From Anadara kagoshimensis (taxonomy: Eukaryota; Mollusca; Bivalvia; Arcoida; Arcidae): a DNA stretch of 64,000 nucleotides. Positions 61,637 to 64,000 of this stretch are shown here, piece after piece; within the stretch, counting starts at the first letter, position 1, and the number at the start of each line of letters is the position of its first letter. Made by a program: the position numbers and the translations under genes. The stretch spans positions 45,093,901 to 45,157,900 of the forward strand of contig CM037857.1 of assembly GCA_021292105.1 (NCBI GenBank), written 5' to 3'. Under the pieces are notes generated by a model, which worked only from the letters and a program-made list of their open reading frames with translations, made no database searches and was not told where the DNA came from.

Positions 61637-62461
61637 AGGGCCCCACAAACAAAATAAACAGATGGACAAATGGACGGATGGATGGACAGACAGACAAGGG
61701 ATTACTACAGATACAGAGTGAGAACCATAAGGTAAGGACTATCACAAGCAAAATTCATCAAAATCCCACCATTCCTTCAGAAGATAACATGCTTTAAACA
61801 TTTAGCAAATCACATAGTATGCAGGCTCATTAAATATGCATGGAATTTGTTGAACACCAAATTTAGTGACGGGCTTATGTACCAAGAATCACAAGCAAGT
61901 TTCATCAAAATCCAACCATTCCTACTAAAGATATCATGTGGAAAACATTCAGCCAATCAGATTGCAGCAGCCTCATTAAATATGCACGGAATTTGTCGAA
62001 CATCGAACTTGAGCGAAGGACTTATGTACTAAGTATCACAAGCAAGTTTTATCAAAATCCCATTATTCCTTTAGAAGATATCATACGGAAAACATTCAAC
62101 CAATCAGATTGCAGCAGCCTCATTCAATATGCACCGAATTTGTCTAACATCGAACTTGAGCGAAGGTATCACAAGCAAGTTTCATCAAAATCCCATCATT
62201 CCTTTAGAAGATATCATGTGGAAAACATTCAGCCAATCAAATTGCAGCAGTCTCATTAAATATGCATTGAATTTGTCGAACATCGAGCTTGAGCGAGGGA
62301 CTTGCGCATCAATTATCACAAACAAGTTTCATAAAAATTCCACCATTCCTTCTCAAAATATCGTGCAGAAAGCAAAAGGGACAGACAGACAGACAGACAG
62401 ATAGACAGACAGATGGACAAGGTGATTACTTTAAGGTACCCGCATATATGCGGGGCCCTAA
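61637..62461 (+). mobile_element. Second pearl/non-autonomous Helitron-like element, 147-bp tandem core
   Basis: AGGGCCCC at 61637 is the complement of GGGGCCCT at 62452-62459. The core has about five units starting ATCACAAGCAAGTTTCATCA at 61741, 61888, 62035, 62168 and 62315. Spacings are 147, 147, 133 and 147, so one unit carries a 14-base deletion. A GACA microsatellite follows (about 62379-62418), then a perfect 16-bp palindrome CCCGCATATATGCGGG at 62439-62454 and CTAA at 62458-62461. Because 147 is 49 codons, frames stay open through the core (61936-62259 and others). They are not shared with any recognised protein and are treated as repeat artefacts. It could alternatively be a TIR MITE given the 8-bp ends. 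Confidence 0.7.
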
Positions 62462-62568
62462 ACAGTATTTATTGGGTTATATAGGTGATTTAACTTGTTA
62501 AACTATTGGATTTTTTCTGTATGAACATTGACACTAAAACAGTGCCATATTTAGTCTTGTTTAACAAA

Positions 62569-62745
62569 GTTTTTTTTCAGAATGGCAATAGCATCATACA
62601 CAATGACAATCTGGATATCGAGTTTGAAAGAAGTTTTTTTTCAGAATGGCAATAGCATCATACTTATCCTTACTTTTTAACAACAATGACAACTCTGACA
62701 GGTTTTTTTTCATAATGACAATAGCATCATACTTATCATTTAACA
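62569..62745. repeat. Three-copy degenerate direct repeat, ~64-69 bp
   Basis: GTTTTTTTTCAGAATGGCAA plus TAGCATCATAC starts at 62569 and 62633, and in altered form (CATAATGACAATAGCATCAT) near 62702. Confidence 0.75.
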
Positions 62746-62749
62746 GCAG

Positions 62750-63520
62750 TGATGATCTAGCTATCAAGATAGGTATGTGGAGGAAAAAGGGATGTTGGCC
62801 GACAACTTGCAGCAAACAAACTGACTTTTCTTAAACTTTAAGTTGCGTTTATACAAACCCAAGCATGAGAGACCCATGATCCATGCAAATCTGCTTTAGA
62901 CTTAGACATTTCATTTAATAAATCCACAAAAGTTTTATCGCTTTTCGAACTTGAAAAGTTAAAATACTTGAAAACAAAATTCATATTTTGTGTCATTATC
63001 AATTTAGTAAGGTAAACTAATGTATTAGAAGACAACTCCTTAGTCTTGTGTTTGTTATTGCATAATTTGACATTTTCTACAAAAGCTGTTGTCATTTCAG
63101 TAACATGTTGTCATTATGTTTTCTGTGAGAAACTGTTGTAATAGTTCCTAACAAGCATTAAGTAGCATCATGTATCAAAATAGCTGACCCTATCACAATG
63201 TAGTTTTTTTCTAAACATAGTAGAAATGATAGACATCTTGTATCTCTCTATGTTTGTAGGAACCTTTGTTCTCATGGAAATCAAAAACACACATACCAGG
63301 TATTATCTGGAAAAGTACCTTTTACAGTCATATTTTGAAATAAATATTGTTTTAAGCTGATGTCATTGATATGCAAGCTTTATTGAATGAAAACATCCTC
63401 TCATAAAAGTACATATATTATGCACTTAAGCTTAAGTTAATGATCACTTTTTCTTCAAAATGAAACAAGTGTTTATCTTATTGTCTTATTGTCAGAAATA
63501 TCTTAATTTGCTGCTTGTGT
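62750..63520. other. Gene-free stretch
   Basis: No supported gene; the 85-codon minus-strand frame at 62838-63095 lacks recognisable motifs. Confidence 0.4.
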
Positions 63521-63524
63521 GAAT

Positions 63525-63705
63525 CTGAAAATACTAAAAAACTAATATCTACTTCCTGATGCAAAGTAATTCCTTGGCTAAATCAAGTTAAAATATATTT
63601 TGGTCCTTTGGATACGTGTTCAGCCCATTGAAAAAACGTTTGGTTTCACAATTTTTGTTTAAGCACTACTGATGAATATATTCTGAAATGGCCATCTTAT
63701 TGATA
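63525..63705 (-). repeat. Rep-B dispersed repeat
   Basis: In reverse it matches the 42.9-kb copy: AAGTTAAAATATATTTTGGT, CCTTTGGATACGTGTTCAGC, GGTTTCACAATTTTTGTTTA and GCACTACTGATGAATATATT. Confidence 0.7.
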
Positions 63706-64000
63706 AGAATAAAGTTCACATTTCAGTAAATTAGAATGACCCTTTCATCTACTCATCAAGATGCTTGACTTTTTGCAAATTCTAAGCAGAAATATTGTAA
63801 ATATAAGAAAAAACTTTCAATTTGTTGTGGTTTATCAGACAAAAATAAAGATTTTTGGTAGTGGCAATTCCATTAAAATTCCAAAGCAATTTTATGAGAA
63901 AATCTTGCTTATAACCACTAAAACGCAATAAATTGAGACTTGTTTCTAATGTATGACTGATTCTGAACTTACCTGTGAATACTGTGGGAACAATGCTATA

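Noticed and set aside
61847-62501. Overlapping plus-strand frames of 61-107 codons
   Set aside because: They lie in a 147-bp tandem core (49 codons per unit), so they stay open by unit length; no protein family was recognised.

Overview
The window is nuclear DNA of an invertebrate animal, most probably a bivalve mollusc. It is strongly AT-rich and full of simple repeats. There are no operons or long open frames, and the recognisable coding exon ends in a canonical GTAAGT donor. It also carries repeat types familiar from molluscs: tRNA-derived SINEs ending in a GTTAAAC-type tail, TA-flanked mariner-like MITEs, and elements with a ~145 bp tandem core and a terminal hairpin resembling the bivalve 'pearl'/non-autonomous Helitron group. 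The phylum is an inference from repeat types; no species is claimed.

Only one protein-coding segment is convincing: a minus-strand first exon of an Emx/empty-spiracles-type homeobox gene (20923-21391). It has an N-terminal KR..GFSIDSI..KD block, an alanine run and a C-terminal QRDPS.(I)FPWL block, and it stops at a phase-1 splice donor. No homeodomain exon was seen between 20920 and position 1, so the first intron probably runs off the left edge and the first ~20.9 kb would be intronic. A CCAAT box, a TATA-like tract and a CTCF-like motif lie upstream of the exon. A weaker minus-strand coding-like cluster sits at 25.07-26.21 kb; one part faintly resembles Helitron/PIF1-type proteins.

The rest is repeats in gene-poor sequence. 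From 1 to 20 kb: copies of a ~500 bp dispersed family (here called Rep-A), two Leu/Ser-like SINE relics (7.8 and 16.0 kb), a 79-bp minisatellite (15.2 kb) and one copy of a second family (Rep-B, 18.2 kb). From 26 to 38 kb: a TA/TG microsatellite, a TA-flanked MITE, a TIR family (28.5 and 34.5 kb), four SINE copies including a tandem segmental duplication (32.0-33.3 kb), and a 40-bp minisatellite (37.5 kb). From 40 to 47 kb: a satellite whose units fold into small hairpins, plus further Rep-A and Rep-B copies, including an inverted Rep-A pair. The 47-54 kb stretch is nearly featureless. From 54 to 64 kb: a Rep-A cluster, one MITE inserted in another (56.1-57.0 kb), two pearl/Helitron-like elements (57.6-59.8 and 61.6-62.5 kb) and another Rep-B copy.

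Repeat boundaries were read by eye and are accurate to roughly 10-30 bases unless a terminal motif is named.
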